Source: Buttiauxella gaviniae
GTDB lineage: Bacteria; Pseudomonadota; Gammaproteobacteria; Enterobacterales; Enterobacteriaceae
Assembly (NCBI RefSeq): GCF_040786275.1
Contig: NZ_JBFMVT010000002.1
Coordinates: 2,852,001 to 2,916,000 of the forward strand
Direction of reading: 5' to 3'
Length of the DNA stretch: 64,000 nucleotides
Part shown: piece after piece, positions 1 through 8,681 of the stretch
Numbering within the stretch: the first letter of the stretch is position 1
Layout of the letters: every line of letters begins with the position of its first letter
Position numbers and translations under genes: made by a program
Notes under the pieces: generated by a model
Database searches by the model: none
Told to the model about the DNA's origin: nothing
Seen by the model: the letters and a program-made list of their open reading frames with translations, nothing else

Positions 1-2
1 AC

Positions 3-326
3 CTTGCTTTTGACATCATTGAAAAAAATAGATTATGGAAGCACGCCTGCCATTGGACGACCTACATCTTGCGCAGCCTTGAGTATCGTGATGCGCGTTT
101 TGTCGGTGCAACAACTTATTCTCAAATTCGAGCTACTTTACTCATCATGGATTCATGGGGAGTTGATTTACGTGCGCGTACGGGCGTTATTAATTTTATA
201 CAAAAAAGAACCAAAATATCGCGCTCAGTCATAGCAGAGATATTATCTGCCCTACGCAAAGGGAATTATATTGAGATGGATAAAGGTAAGCTAATAGCGG
301 TGAATCGTCTGCCAAGTAGTTATTAA
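3..326 (+). CDS. iprA: IprA (YaiV) family regulator, C-terminal part
   Basis: This is the last 107 codons of a gene whose start lies before the window. The visible part ends in a winged-helix-like segment (FIQKRTKISRSVIAEILSAL) followed by a basic tail ending NRLPSSY, which closely matches my memory of E. coli IprA/YaiV, a CRP-like protein reported to repress hydrogen peroxide resistance. The position next to convergent ampH is the same as in E. coli, which supports the call. No catalytic function is expected. The reading frame is open right to the window edge, so it is simply cut and not broken. Confidence 0.8.
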   Translation, partial: LAFDIIEKNRLWKHACHWTTYILRSLEYRDARFVGATTYSQIRATLLIMDSWGVDLRARTGVINFIQKRTKISRSVIAEILSALRKGNYIEMDKGKLIAVNRLPSSY

Positions 327-331
327 AAATG

Positions 332-358
332 GCAGGTCGACGCATCGACCTGCTTTAC
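332..358. terminator. bidirectional terminator between iprA and ampH
   Basis: A perfect 9-bp stem (GCAGGTCGA / TCGACCTGC) with a CGCA loop lies between the converging stop codons. It is followed by TTTACT on the plus strand and by an A/T-rich stretch on the minus strand, so it can end both transcripts. Confidence 0.75.
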
Positions 359-360
359 TA

Positions 361-1518
361 TCAGGATGCCGGGCTTGCTTTCGAGGTAAAGCCACTTAAT
401 TCTGAGACTAAATCATTCACACCATCACTCATATTCACGAAACGAGTTAATGGCGAACGAGTCACGACAACGAATACACCGACATTACTTTGCGGAACCA
501 TTGCCATATAGGTGATAAAGCCTCCGCCACCACCGGTTTTTTGCACAATGCCTGGGCGGCCATTTTTCGGTGCCATATATACCCAACCCAGCCCTAAAGC
601 GTCTGCTTTTCCTGGGACATCCATGCCAATCACTTTAGTGAGCTGCGCACGCTGATAAATTAGCGTCTGCATTCTGTCGGCCTGGGTATTGCGGCGATGG
701 AAATCAGAACTCAGGAATTGCTGCATCCAGCGCATCATATCGTCTGGCGTGGAATAAACGCCACCGCTGCCAATGGCCGCAAGCGTGTTATCACACGGGC
801 TGGCCCCTTTCTCCGCCACCATTAAGCGCTTGCATTGGTCAGGCGATGGGGTAAACGTTGTATCTTTCATACCTAACGGGCGCGTTATTTGTTCTTCAAA
901 CAGCGCCGGGTATGGTTTTCCTGCTGCTCGCGCCAGTGCATCAGCGAGCAAATCAAAAGCAAGGTTCGAATAAGAGGCAATACTTCCTGGTGCGCTTTTT
1001 AAACTCGCGTTGGCGAGCCAATTCCAGCGTTGGTCACGCGTAGGCCAGGTGAATACCGTTCTGTGGGCTGCACCGCCGGGTTGTTCACGCGGTAAGGCGC
1101 TGGTATGCGTTGCCAGATTGACCAGAGTGATGGGTTTACCGTTGTAAGTTGGAACGCGTGCACCGGCAGGCGCATATTTACTTAGCGGGTCATTGAGCTG
1201 AACTTTGCCCTGATCCAACATTTTTACCAGCATTTCACTGGTCATGAGCTTGGTCAGCGAGGCAATACGAATGACCGAATCAAGCTGAGGGCGCACATTA
1301 CTGCCCGGCCGGGTTTCCCCAAAACTTCTGAAAACGCGTTGATTACCATCAATGACTACCATCGCCATACCCGTTGCACCACTGCCGTAATAAATATGAT
1401 TGGCATAACGGTCAGCTATCTCAGAAGCAAAAACGGGATCGGGAGAGGTTTGTGCAAAGCTTAAAATTGGCAGCGCAGCAATAACAAGCGCAGCAAGGCG
1501 CGGGAGACGAATTTTCAA
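361..1518 (-). CDS. ampH: AmpH, class C beta-lactamase-fold DD-carboxypeptidase/endopeptidase
   Basis: A 385-residue secreted serine peptidase, the same size as E. coli AmpH. A cleavable signal peptide covers about residues 1-22 (…SFAQ). The penicillin-binding triad is complete: SLTK at 87-90 with the nucleophilic serine, YSN at 183-185 and KTG at 327-329. AmpH cleaves D-Ala bonds in peptidoglycan peptides and is linked to recycling; its beta-lactamase activity is weak. In E. coli it sits directly beside sbmA, whereas here three genes lie between them. It is convergent with iprA and transcribed alone. Confidence 0.95.
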   Translation of the reverse strand: MKIRLPRLAALVIAALPILSFAQTSPDPVFASEIADRYANHIYYGSGATGMAMVVIDGNQRVFRSFGETRPGSNVRPQLDSVIRIASLTKLMTSEMLVKMLDQGKVQLNDPLSKYAPAGARVPTYNGKPITLVNLATHTSALPREQPGGAAHRTVFTWPTRDQRWNWLANASLKSAPGSIASYSNLAFDLLADALARAAGKPYPALFEEQITRPLGMKDTTFTPSPDQCKRLMVAEKGASPCDNTLAAIGSGGVYSTPDDMMRWMQQFLSSDFHRRNTQADRMQTLIYQRAQLTKVIGMDVPGKADALGLGWVYMAPKNGRPGIVQKTGGGGGFITYMAMVPQSNVGVFVVVTRSPLTRFVNMSDGVNDLVSELSGFTSKASPAS

Positions 1519-1655
1519 CGCGGGTAACCCATAAACGAAGTGGAGCGATATTGATCGTATTTATACTACTCTACGGCACTTCGCAAACGGGGAAAATGAG
1601 GAATGTGATGAGAAAAAGCGTAACGCGGCGTTTCAAGGAGATTTTTGTTCAGTAA

Positions 1656-1682
1656 TGCACCACAGTTTGTTGCTGTGGTGCA
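1656..1682 (-). terminator. hairpin downstream of the small secreted protein gene
   Basis: A perfect 10-bp inverted repeat (TGCACCACAG / CTGTGGTGCA) with a 7-nt loop starts a few bases after the stop codon at 1690. The uridine run expected of an intrinsic terminator is weak on the minus strand, so it may be only a 3'-end stabilising hairpin. Confidence 0.45.
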
Positions 1683-1689
1683 TCCGGAA

Positions 1690-1980
1690 TTAATTCGTTT
1701 TTTGTACGTCTTTTTGTGTCACCTCGTCTGAGGTACCACCTTGTTTCAACATTTTGTCGTCGCTTTTATGCTCTTTGCGCAGCTCCTGCCCTGATTCACA
1801 GCCTTCTTTTTTAACATCAGTCCCGGCTGCTCGGCAGTCATCAATGATGTGATCAGGATTATTGAGCTGTTCTTTTTCCGCCTGCATACCCGATGTGCTG
1901 CTGGCTGGATTTTCGGCAAACGCACCGGTGCTTGCGAAGAGCAGCGTGCTGGAAAGTAAGGCTAGAGTCAGTTTTTTCAT
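1690..1980 (-). CDS. small secreted (periplasmic) protein of unknown function
   Basis: A 96-residue protein with a typical signal peptide (MKKLTLALLSSTLLFASTGAFA, cleavage near residue 22). The mature part is short, hydrophilic and charged, and rich in Lys, Glu, Asp and Gln. It has two cysteines, in DDCRAAG and EGCESG, that could form one disulphide. I do not recognise the family and assign no function. It sits alone between ampH and the lpxP-type gene, where E. coli has nothing. The signal peptide and an AGGTTCCTGAAG-type stretch (complement) near the start suggest it is a real gene. Confidence 0.7.
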   Translation of the reverse strand: MKKLTLALLSSTLLFASTGAFAENPASSTSGMQAEKEQLNNPDHIIDDCRAAGTDVKKEGCESGQELRKEHKSDDKMLKQGGTSDEVTQKDVQKTN

Positions 1981-2412
1981 TATGTAGGTTCCTGAAGAGT
2001 GTAGGGAAATCCCACTAAGTATTAGTGCAAAAATCCTTTTCTGACAGGTTTGTAAGGCTAAAATTTATTCAGTCAACATTAGCGTTATTTTGAGCATCTT
2101 GATTGATTCTGGAGTGCTCACGAAGGGGGAGGGTGAATGCTCTGGAAAAGCCAAAATCAGATTTAAATTGTCTGTTTTTTGAGCGCTAAAGTGCGTATAA
2201 AGGTTGTTGCTGACTCAATTAAGCAAAATACGCAAAAAAACTGACATCATCTATACATGGCTTGATCAGAAAGTGCGTATCATCAGCATAACTTTTATTA
2301 CTATGCTGCAACTATTACTGTCGGATAGCGTCCAAGTAATAGCACTACGTTGTACCGCTAATGACTCAGTTCCTTATGCGATACACACTCATTACGCATA
2401 CAGAAGCAGAGA
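1981..2412. promoter_or_regulatory. 432-bp intergenic region upstream of lpxP and the small secreted gene
   Basis: This divergent spacer must carry promoters for both neighbours. I see no further gene in it. The 11-base motif AAAGTGCGTAT occurs twice (2188-2198 and 2270-2280), with a related inverted ATACGC at about 2229. I cannot place a -10/-35 pair with confidence. The long leader would suit a temperature-controlled transcript, but that is inference. Confidence 0.4.
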
Positions 2413-3339
2413 ATGTCTAGTAAACCATCCTTTAGAAAAGAACTTATTCACCCTCGTTACTGGCTCACCTGGTTTGGCCTGGCTATTTTGTGGCTGTGGG
2501 TTCAGTTGCCATACCCCGTACTCCTTAAAATGGGCAATTTGATTGGCCGCACATCCATGCGTTTTCTCAAACGCCGTGTTTCCATCGCTCGTCAAAACCT
2601 TAAACTTTGTTTCCCGCAATACTCCGATGCGCAGATCGATGCCATTGTTGAGCAGAATTTCGAATCACTCGGCATGGGCCTGATTGAAACCGGTATGGCC
2701 TGGTTCTGGTCGGACGAACGTGTGCGCAAGTGGTTCGATGTTCGTGGGCTTGAACATATCACTACTGCCTGTGAGAAAGGGCAGGGCGTCATGGCTATCG
2801 GCGTGCACTTTATGTCGTTGGAATTAGGTGGCCGTGTGATGGGGCTTTGCCGTCCGATGATGGCGATGTACCGTCCGCACAACAATAAAGCGATGGAGTT
2901 TGTCCAGACGCGCGGGCGTTCGCGCTCCAATAAAGCCATGCTCGATCGTCGTAATCTTAAAGGGATGGTGAAAGCCCTTAAATCAGGCGAGGCCGTGTGG
3001 TTTGCGCCGGATCAGGATTACGGCCCTAAAGGCAGTTCGTTTGCACCATTTTTTGCCGTTCAGCAAGCTGCAACAACTAACGGAACGCACACTATTGCCC
3101 GTCTGGCCAAACCAGCCATTCTGACTATTGTACTGATCCGCAAGGCAGATGGTACCGGCTATCAATTGGTTATCGAGCCGGAGTTTTGTGACTACCCGCT
3201 TGATGATGAGCAGGCCGCCGCAGAATACATGAACCGCAAAATCGAACACGAAATCATGCGTGCTCCAGAGCAGTATCTTTGGCTGCATCGCCGCTTTAAA
3301 ACCCGGCCAATGGGTAAACCTAAACTTTACACGGTCTAG
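2413..3339 (+). CDS. lpxP: LpxP-type lipid A acyltransferase (palmitoleoyl transferase)
   Basis: A 308-residue member of the LpxL/LpxM/LpxP family, which adds a secondary acyl chain to Kdo2-lipid IVA at the inner membrane. One N-terminal membrane segment (about 17-38) precedes the catalytic HX4E motif (H132, E137, in HFMSLELGG). Stretches such as VHFMSLELGGRVMGLC and YRPHNN match my memory of E. coli LpxP better than LpxL (HFLTLELGA). In E. coli LpxP is cold-induced and incorporates palmitoleate. Its locus there is far away, so this copy between ampH and sbmA is a different genomic setting. Whether it is the only late acyltransferase of its type cannot be told from the window. Confidence 0.85.
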   Translation: MSSKPSFRKELIHPRYWLTWFGLAILWLWVQLPYPVLLKMGNLIGRTSMRFLKRRVSIARQNLKLCFPQYSDAQIDAIVEQNFESLGMGLIETGMAWFWSDERVRKWFDVRGLEHITTACEKGQGVMAIGVHFMSLELGGRVMGLCRPMMAMYRPHNNKAMEFVQTRGRSRSNKAMLDRRNLKGMVKALKSGEAVWFAPDQDYGPKGSSFAPFFAVQQAATTNGTHTIARLAKPAILTIVLIRKADGTGYQLVIEPEFCDYPLDDEQAAAEYMNRKIEHEIMRAPEQYLWLHRRFKTRPMGKPKLYTV

Positions 3340-3398
3340 CGCAAAAACAGGCATGTGTTACGCTCTCTCTTTCCTCGTTTTAGTGAGAGAGCTTAAAC

Positions 3399-3920
3399 AT
3401 GCCTGCTCAACGTGTATTGATGGTTATTGATATGCAAAATGGGGTTTTTGAAACCCCTCGTATTAATCGAGAATCCTGCACCACGCGTATTAACCAACTG
3501 ATCAACGCCGCCGATATAGTCATTTTCATTCAGCACACAGAACCAGGGCTTGAGCAGGGAAGTGCGGCGTTCGATCTGTTGCCCGAATTGCTCCGACCTG
3601 CTGATGCGCTTTATGTCAGCAAAACAGCCTGCGATGCATTTTATCGCACTGAACTTGAGGATGTTCTCAAGCGCCATCAGATACGCGAATTTGTGGTGTG
3701 CGGTTGCGCGACGGATTACTGCGTGGACGCCACGATTAAAAACGGGGCCAGTCGTGGCTATGCCATAACTGTCGCTGCTGATGCTCATACCACAGCTAAT
3801 CGTCCGGCTGCATTGGCTGAAGTGTTGATCGCCCATCACAATGATGTCTGGCGCAATCTTACGATTCCGGGAAATACCTTGTTGGTAAAACCTACACAAA
3901 AAATTCTCGAAGAGTGGTAA
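3399..3920 (+). CDS. isochorismatase-family cysteine hydrolase
   Basis: A 173-residue protein with the full isochorismatase/nicotinamidase fold signature. The presumed catalytic triad is D11 (VIDMQNG), K75 (VSKTACDAF) and C108 (GCATDYCVDAT), and the cis-peptide region precedes the cysteine. Family members hydrolyse amides or vinyl ethers (nicotinamide, isochorismate, ureidoacrylate, carbamoyl compounds); the substrate here is unknown. The gene follows lpxP by 59 bases in the same direction and may be read with it. There is no signal peptide, so it acts in the cytoplasm. Confidence 0.8.
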   Translation: MPAQRVLMVIDMQNGVFETPRINRESCTTRINQLINAADIVIFIQHTEPGLEQGSAAFDLLPELLRPADALYVSKTACDAFYRTELEDVLKRHQIREFVVCGCATDYCVDATIKNGASRGYAITVAADAHTTANRPAALAEVLIAHHNDVWRNLTIPGNTLLVKPTQKILEEW

Positions 3921-4029
3921 ATAATCAGCCTTACACCTCTTGATACAACATTCAGTGAGCCTTATTGTGCCGGGATAGTTATAACAACAGAAGTTATAAC
4001 AAGAAGAGTGTGTTTTCAGGAGTGTTGTA

Positions 4030-5247
4030 ATGTTTAAATCGTTTTTCCCACGCCCGACAGCGTTTTTCCTGTCGGCTTTTATTTGGGCGATGATAGCCGT
4101 TATCTTCTGGCAGGCCGGCGGAGGTAATTGGCTTGAGCATTTGGTCGGTGCTACCGGAGAGTTCCCCATAAGTGCTGCTCGCTTCTGGTCGCTAAAATCT
4201 CTGGTTTTCTATGCATTTTACGGTTTTTGTGTCGCCATCTTTGCCAGTTTCTGGTTTATCTACAGCCCACATCGTTGGCAAAATTGGTCAATACTCGGTT
4301 CCGCACTAATTATATTTGTCACTTGGTTTTTGGTGGAAGTCGGGGTGGCAATTAACGCCTGGTATGCACCATTTTTTGACTTAATTCAGACCGCGTTGAG
4401 CTCTCCGCATAAAGTGACAATTCATCAGTTCTACAGGGAAACAGCGGTGTTCCTCGGTATTGCGCTTATTGCTGTCGTCGTGTCAGTACTTAATAGCTTT
4501 TTTATCAGCCACTATGTTTTCCGTTGGCGTAATGCGATGAATGATTACTACATGGAAAACTGGCAGATGCTGCGTCATATCGAAGGTGCCGCGCAACGTG
4601 TGCAAGAAGACACCATGCGGTTTGCGCAGACGCTCGAAGACATGGGGGTAACCCTGCTACAGTCAGTGATGACCCTCATTGCTTTTCTTCCGATACTGGT
4701 TGCTCTTTCTCCACATGTCAAAGAACTGCCTATCGTTGGGCAGATTCCTTACGGTCTGGTGATTGCCGCGATTATTTGGTCGTTGATGGGGACAGGGTTG
4801 TTGGCAGCGGTGGGGATCAAACTTCCGGGTCTGCAATTTAATAATCAGAAAGTGGAAGCAGCCTACCGTAAAGAGCTGGTCTATGGTGAAGATGATGCTG
4901 CACGTGCCACGCCGCTAACAGTAAAACAATTATTTGATGCTGTGCGTCGCAATTATTTCCGCCTTTATTTTCACTACACCTATTTCAATATTGCCCGTGT
5001 TCTTTATCTGCAGATCGATAATATCTTTGGTTTATTCCTGCTTTTCCCATCGATTGCCGCAGGTGTCATTACTCTGGGTTTGATGAACCAAATAACTAAC
5101 GCATTTAGCCAGGTTCGCGGTTCGTTCCAGTACCTGATTAGCTCATGGACAACGCTTGTTGAACTGATGTCTATCTACAAACGTCTGCGTAGCTTTGAGC
5201 GCACATTACAAGATATTCCTGTGGAAGCGGCAGGTGAGTCGGCCTAA
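4030..5247 (+). CDS. sbmA: SbmA peptide antibiotic transporter
   Basis: A 405-residue inner-membrane protein matching E. coli SbmA (406 residues) in length and sequence from [13 protein letters not shown] onwards. It is a proton-driven SLiPT-type importer, related to the membrane half of ABC exporters without an ATPase. It takes up microcin B17, microcin J25, proline-rich peptides and bleomycin. Several hydrophobic segments are visible (about 10-30, 55-80, 90-115, 135-160, 210-255, 335-365). In E. coli yaiW follows directly; here an oppositely oriented efflux operon lies between the two. Confidence 0.97.
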   Translation: MFKSFFPRPTAFFLSAFIWAMIAVIFWQAGGGNWLEHLVGATGEFPISAARFWSLKSLVFYAFYGFCVAIFASFWFIYSPHRWQNWSILGSALIIFVTWFLVEVGVAINAWYAPFFDLIQTALSSPHKVTIHQFYRETAVFLGIALIAVVVSVLNSFFISHYVFRWRNAMNDYYMENWQMLRHIEGAAQRVQEDTMRFAQTLEDMGVTLLQSVMTLIAFLPILVALSPHVKELPIVGQIPYGLVIAAIIWSLMGTGLLAAVGIKLPGLQFNNQKVEAAYRKELVYGEDDAARATPLTVKQLFDAVRRNYFRLYFHYTYFNIARVLYLQIDNIFGLFLLFPSIAAGVITLGLMNQITNAFSQVRGSFQYLISSWTTLVELMSIYKRLRSFERTLQDIPVEAAGESA

Positions 5248-5254
5248 AAAGCAA

Positions 5255-5280
5255 AATCTGGCGGGGCGACCCGCCAGATT
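5255..5280. terminator. bidirectional terminator between sbmA and the efflux operon
   Basis: A perfect 10-bp stem (AATCTGGCGG / CCGCCAGATT) with a 6-nt loop lies 7 bases after the sbmA stop and 3 bases before the stop of the opposing gene. On the minus strand the stem is followed by TTTTGCTTTTT, so it fits that operon best. Confidence 0.75.
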
Positions 5281-5283
5281 GAT

Positions 5284-6819
5284 TTAATGCCCTGCAGCCG
5301 GAGCGCCAGGCGCACCTGAACGGACAAACGGCGGGCGAGCAAACCAGATAATCACGATCAATCCCATAAACCCCCACCCCAGAATCCAGAAGTAATCAAT
5401 GGTCGACATCATATAAGCCTGCTGCTCAATCGTTTTGTCGACAACCGCCAGATGCTGCTGTGTTACGCCTCCCATCTTATCCAGATAGTCTACGGCTGAA
5501 GGGTTATAAATCGACACGCTCTCGGTCAGATTGGCATGGTGAAAAACTTCCCGGCGCGACCAAATCCACGTAGTAAGCGATGATGCAAATGAACCGCCCA
5601 GCACGCGGAAGAATGTTGCCAAACCTGAGCCTTCCGCCACTTCCGCCCCGTTAAGATTCGACAGAACAATGGTCGTAATTGGCATAAAGAAGAATGCCAC
5701 GCCAATCCCCATAAACAGCTGTACTTCTGCAATCGTGCGGAAATCCACATCGGTATTAAACTGCGCACGAATGAGACACGAAGAACCCATGGTCAAGAAC
5801 GACAGCGAGGCCAGAATACGCAGGTCGAACTGAGTGGCGTAACGCCCGATAATCGGCGTCATAACCAGCGGTAACACACCCATTGGCGCCGCGGCAAGCC
5901 CGGCCCAAATTGCGGTATAACCCATCTGGGTTTGCAGCCACTGCGGCAAAATGATGTTGATAGCGAAAAATGCCGCGTAGCCCAGCGTAAGTGAGAGTGT
6001 GCCAATAGCAAAGTTGCGGTCTTTGAACAGACGCAGATTAACAATCGGATGGCGCTCCCCCAGCTCCCATATCACAAACGATACCAGTGAGATCGCCGAA
6101 ATGACCGACATAATAATAATATGCGGCGAAGCGAACCAGTCGAGGTCGTTCCCCTTATCCAACACAACTTGCAACAGCCCAACGCCAAGTACTAAGAGCG
6201 CAATGCCGATATAGTCGATTGGCGCATGAGTGGTGGTTTCTTCGCGCGCGCGTAACTGCGTCCAGACGACGATCGAGGCAAATATCCCGATCGGCACGTT
6301 AATGTAGAAAATCCACGGCCAGGAATAGTTATCGGTAATCCAACCGCCTGTAATCGGCCCGACAATAGGCGCAACCACGGTAACCATCGACAGCAGCGCC
6401 AGCGCCATACTTCGCTTACTGGAGGGGAAAATCACCAGCAGCAGCGTCTGGCACATCGGGAACATCGGCCCGGCGAAAAACCCCTGCAGCGCACGGAAGA
6501 TGATCAGCTCAGTCATACTGTGGGCGAACCCACACAGGAACGAGGTGAGGGTGAACATCATTACCGAGCCAATAAACAGTTTTAGCTGCCCAAAGCGTCG
6601 GGTAAACCAGCCGGTAAGCGGGAGGGCAATGGCGTTACACACCGCAAATGAGGTGATAACCCACGTCCCCTGATCCGCGCTGACGCCCAGATTACCGGCG
6701 ATAGTCGGCAGCGCAACGTTCGCAATGGTGGAATCCAGCACCTGCATAAAAGTCGCCAGCGACAGCGCGAGCACCGCCAGCCACATATTGGGAGGCGTAA
6801 ATGCGGCTTTATCTTGCAT
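5284..6819 (-). CDS. EmrB-type DHA2 multidrug efflux permease
   Basis: A 511-residue, about 14-segment major facilitator transporter, close in length to E. coli EmrB (512). It carries the family hallmark LDSTIANVALPTI (D29) in the first membrane helix and a GPITGGW motif in helix 5. With its membrane-fusion partner encoded just upstream (10 bases) and an outer-membrane channel such as TolC it should expel hydrophobic toxins by proton antiport. It is clearly an EmrB paralogue, but less similar than the other genes here are to their E. coli counterparts, so I give no symbol. It is the last gene of the three-gene operon. Confidence 0.88.
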   Translation of the reverse strand: MQDKAAFTPPNMWLAVLALSLATFMQVLDSTIANVALPTIAGNLGVSADQGTWVITSFAVCNAIALPLTGWFTRRFGQLKLFIGSVMMFTLTSFLCGFAHSMTELIIFRALQGFFAGPMFPMCQTLLLVIFPSSKRSMALALLSMVTVVAPIVGPITGGWITDNYSWPWIFYINVPIGIFASIVVWTQLRAREETTTHAPIDYIGIALLVLGVGLLQVVLDKGNDLDWFASPHIIIMSVISAISLVSFVIWELGERHPIVNLRLFKDRNFAIGTLSLTLGYAAFFAINIILPQWLQTQMGYTAIWAGLAAAPMGVLPLVMTPIIGRYATQFDLRILASLSFLTMGSSCLIRAQFNTDVDFRTIAEVQLFMGIGVAFFFMPITTIVLSNLNGAEVAEGSGLATFFRVLGGSFASSLTTWIWSRREVFHHANLTESVSIYNPSAVDYLDKMGGVTQQHLAVVDKTIEQQAYMMSTIDYFWILGWGFMGLIVIIWFARPPFVRSGAPGAPAAGH

Positions 6820-6829
6820 AACGTCTCTC

Positions 6830-8008
6830 TTAATGGGCGCGGGAAGCTACCGCATTGCTGTTGTCATGAAGAATTTGTGCCACCAGTTTGTCTGCGGCCT
6901 CAAGCGAATCCTGATAGACATCGGTCTTAAAGCGAGGTGCGCTAACGGTCTGCTGCGGCAACAAATGCCCATCGGTATTACGAATATCGACACGCGCATT
7001 CATAGACAGGCCAATGCGTAGCGGGTGCTTTTGCATATCGTGTGGATCGAGAGTAATGCGCACCGGTAAACGCTGAACAATTTTGATCCAGTTACCGCTG
7101 GCATTCTGCGCAGGCAAGAGTGAAAACGCGCTGCCGGTGCCGATACCCAGGCTCTCGATAGTACCGTGATACTCCACATCATCCCCGTAAAGATCGGCAT
7201 TAAGCGTCACTTTCTGCCCAAGACGCATCGCTTTCAACTGACTTTCTTTGAAGTTTGCATCCACCCAAACTTCATTAAGCGGAACGATCGCCAGCAGCGT
7301 CGTACCGGACGTAACGCGCATGCCCAACTGAACCGCGCGTTTAGCCACATACCCACTCACTGGCGCAACAATGGTGGTGCGAGAATTATCAAGATAACGC
7401 TGGCGAAGCGTCGCCACGGCGGTTTTGATCTCCGGGTGGCTATCAATCACCGTGTCATCCACCATGGCAAGATTAGTGCGTAATGCTTGTTGAGCTGCGG
7501 CCAAATCGCTTTGCGCACTGGTGACCGCATCGCGGTAATGGGAGAGATCTTCAGCGGCAATCGCACCGGTTGAGAAAATTTTCTGGCGGCGAGCATAGTC
7601 ATTTTGCGCGGTTTGCAGGGCAACCTGTTTTGCGGCGACCTGAGCGCGGTAGTTATCTGCCGTGCTATATAAACCGCGCACCTGGCGTACGGTATTCGCA
7701 AGGCTTGCTTCTGCTTGCTGAAGGGCAATTTGCGTATCGCTAGCATCAAGCAGAACCAGCGGCTGGCCTATCTCGACGAAATCCCCTTCGTCCGCCGTTA
7801 CCTGAGTCACCGTGCCGCTGATTTGCGGCGTAAGCGCGACCTGGTTGCCGTTTACATAGGCGTCATCTGTTGATTCATAATATTGCGCATACAGGAAGTA
7901 CCAAGCGAGGCAGCCTGCGGCCGCCAGCACAAGAACCAGTATAAAAATAATAAAATTACGTTTGCGCTTACTGGAACGCTGAACGTGTTGTTCTGGAGTG
8001 GTTTCCAT
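6830..8008 (-). CDS. EmrA-type periplasmic adaptor (membrane fusion protein)
   Basis: A 392-residue HlyD/EmrA family protein with a short cytoplasmic N-terminus, one membrane anchor (about 17-38, FIIFILVLVLAAAGCLAWYFL) and the family signature YYESTDDAYVNGNQVALTPQ just after it. A lipoyl half-motif, an alpha-helical hairpin rich in Ala and Gln (about 80-180) and the second half-motif near VAPVSGYVAKRAV follow in the expected order. It links the inner-membrane EmrB-type permease to an outer-membrane exit duct. It lies between the MarR gene (20-base gap) and the permease gene, as in emrRAB. Confidence 0.88.
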   Translation of the reverse strand: METTPEQHVQRSSKRKRNFIIFILVLVLAAAGCLAWYFLYAQYYESTDDAYVNGNQVALTPQISGTVTQVTADEGDFVEIGQPLVLLDASDTQIALQQAEASLANTVRQVRGLYSTADNYRAQVAAKQVALQTAQNDYARRQKIFSTGAIAAEDLSHYRDAVTSAQSDLAAAQQALRTNLAMVDDTVIDSHPEIKTAVATLRQRYLDNSRTTIVAPVSGYVAKRAVQLGMRVTSGTTLLAIVPLNEVWVDANFKESQLKAMRLGQKVTLNADLYGDDVEYHGTIESLGIGTGSAFSLLPAQNASGNWIKIVQRLPVRITLDPHDMQKHPLRIGLSMNARVDIRNTDGHLLPQQTVSAPRFKTDVYQDSLEAADKLVAQILHDNSNAVASRAH

Positions 8009-8028
8009 CTTTTTACCTTTATACGGTG

Positions 8029-8484
8029 TTATTTATGTGGCGCAGTGAGTTCATCAGGCAGCATTTTGGTGATAAGAGCCACCAACTGCTGAGATTCTTC
8101 CTGCGTCAGTCGCTCGGTGAGCGAGCTAATAATTGAGGCCAGCGCTTCATTCTGAAAATGGTCACAAATGACCTGGCCCTTTTCGGTCAGAGCCAGAATC
8201 ACCTGACGTTTATCTTGTGGATTGGGCTTACGAAGAATCAGCTCACGCTTGACCATACGATCAACCATACGGCTCATGGCCCCTGCGTCCATGGCCAGAT
8301 TTTTGCTAATCACAACTGGGCTAGTGGTGCCTTTATAAATATTAATCAACACCTTAAATTGTGCTGCGGTAATGTCCATGCCGGAAAAGTAATGGCTGAT
8401 AAGCTGATCTTTAAACTGGTTTGCGAGATGGATCAGCAAACCGAGATGAAATTTGTTGTCGATATTACCCGGGTTGTTGCTCAT
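8029..8484 (-). CDS. MarR-family repressor, probable regulator of the efflux operon
   Basis: A 151-residue winged-helix protein. The recognition region VISKNLAMDAGAMSRMVDRMVKRELILRKPNPQDKRQVILALTEKG shows the MarR helix-turn-helix and the wing with its conserved DxR (DKR). It is the first gene of a marR-emrA-emrB type operon and starts 6 bases from a long inverted repeat, so autorepression relieved by a drug or phenolic ligand is the likely mode. No strong ribosome-binding site is visible before the ATG, and the candidate region overlaps the hairpin arm. Confidence 0.85.
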   Translation of the reverse strand: MSNNPGNIDNKFHLGLLIHLANQFKDQLISHYFSGMDITAAQFKVLINIYKGTTSPVVISKNLAMDAGAMSRMVDRMVKRELILRKPNPQDKRQVILALTEKGQVICDHFQNEALASIISSLTERLTQEESQQLVALITKMLPDELTAPHK

Positions 8485-8490
8485 GATATT

Positions 8491-8530
8491 TGCCTGGTCA
8501 GTAATTACATTTGAAATTAATGACCAGGCA
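8491..8530. promoter_or_regulatory. long inverted repeat, probable MarR operator
   Basis: Two 16-base arms match at 15 of 16 positions (TGCCTGGTCAGTAATT at 8491-8506 and its complement-like partner at 8515-8530) around an 8-base spacer. The element sits immediately upstream of the marR start codon and about 150 bases before yaiW. MarR proteins bind palindromes of this kind. In the minus-strand transcript it would also form a strong hairpin just before the start codon. Confidence 0.6.
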
Positions 8531-8681
8531 GTGAATTGTCAAGTTTATGTCAAGATAAGCGCACTATTTGTCAGCGAGCCGCGAGGTGTTCATCTATTTA
8601 TAAGTCAATCTCTGATAAACGCGGGGCAAGGGAACTGTTATTGTTCTCTAAATCTTATAAAAACAATCACAACGGAACGTT

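Noticed and set aside
3393-4169. 258-codon open frame on the minus strand
   Set aside because: It lies antisense to the cysteine hydrolase and the start of sbmA, both clear genes. Its translation is rich in Cys, His and Ile in no recognisable pattern, and it has no ribosome-binding site.
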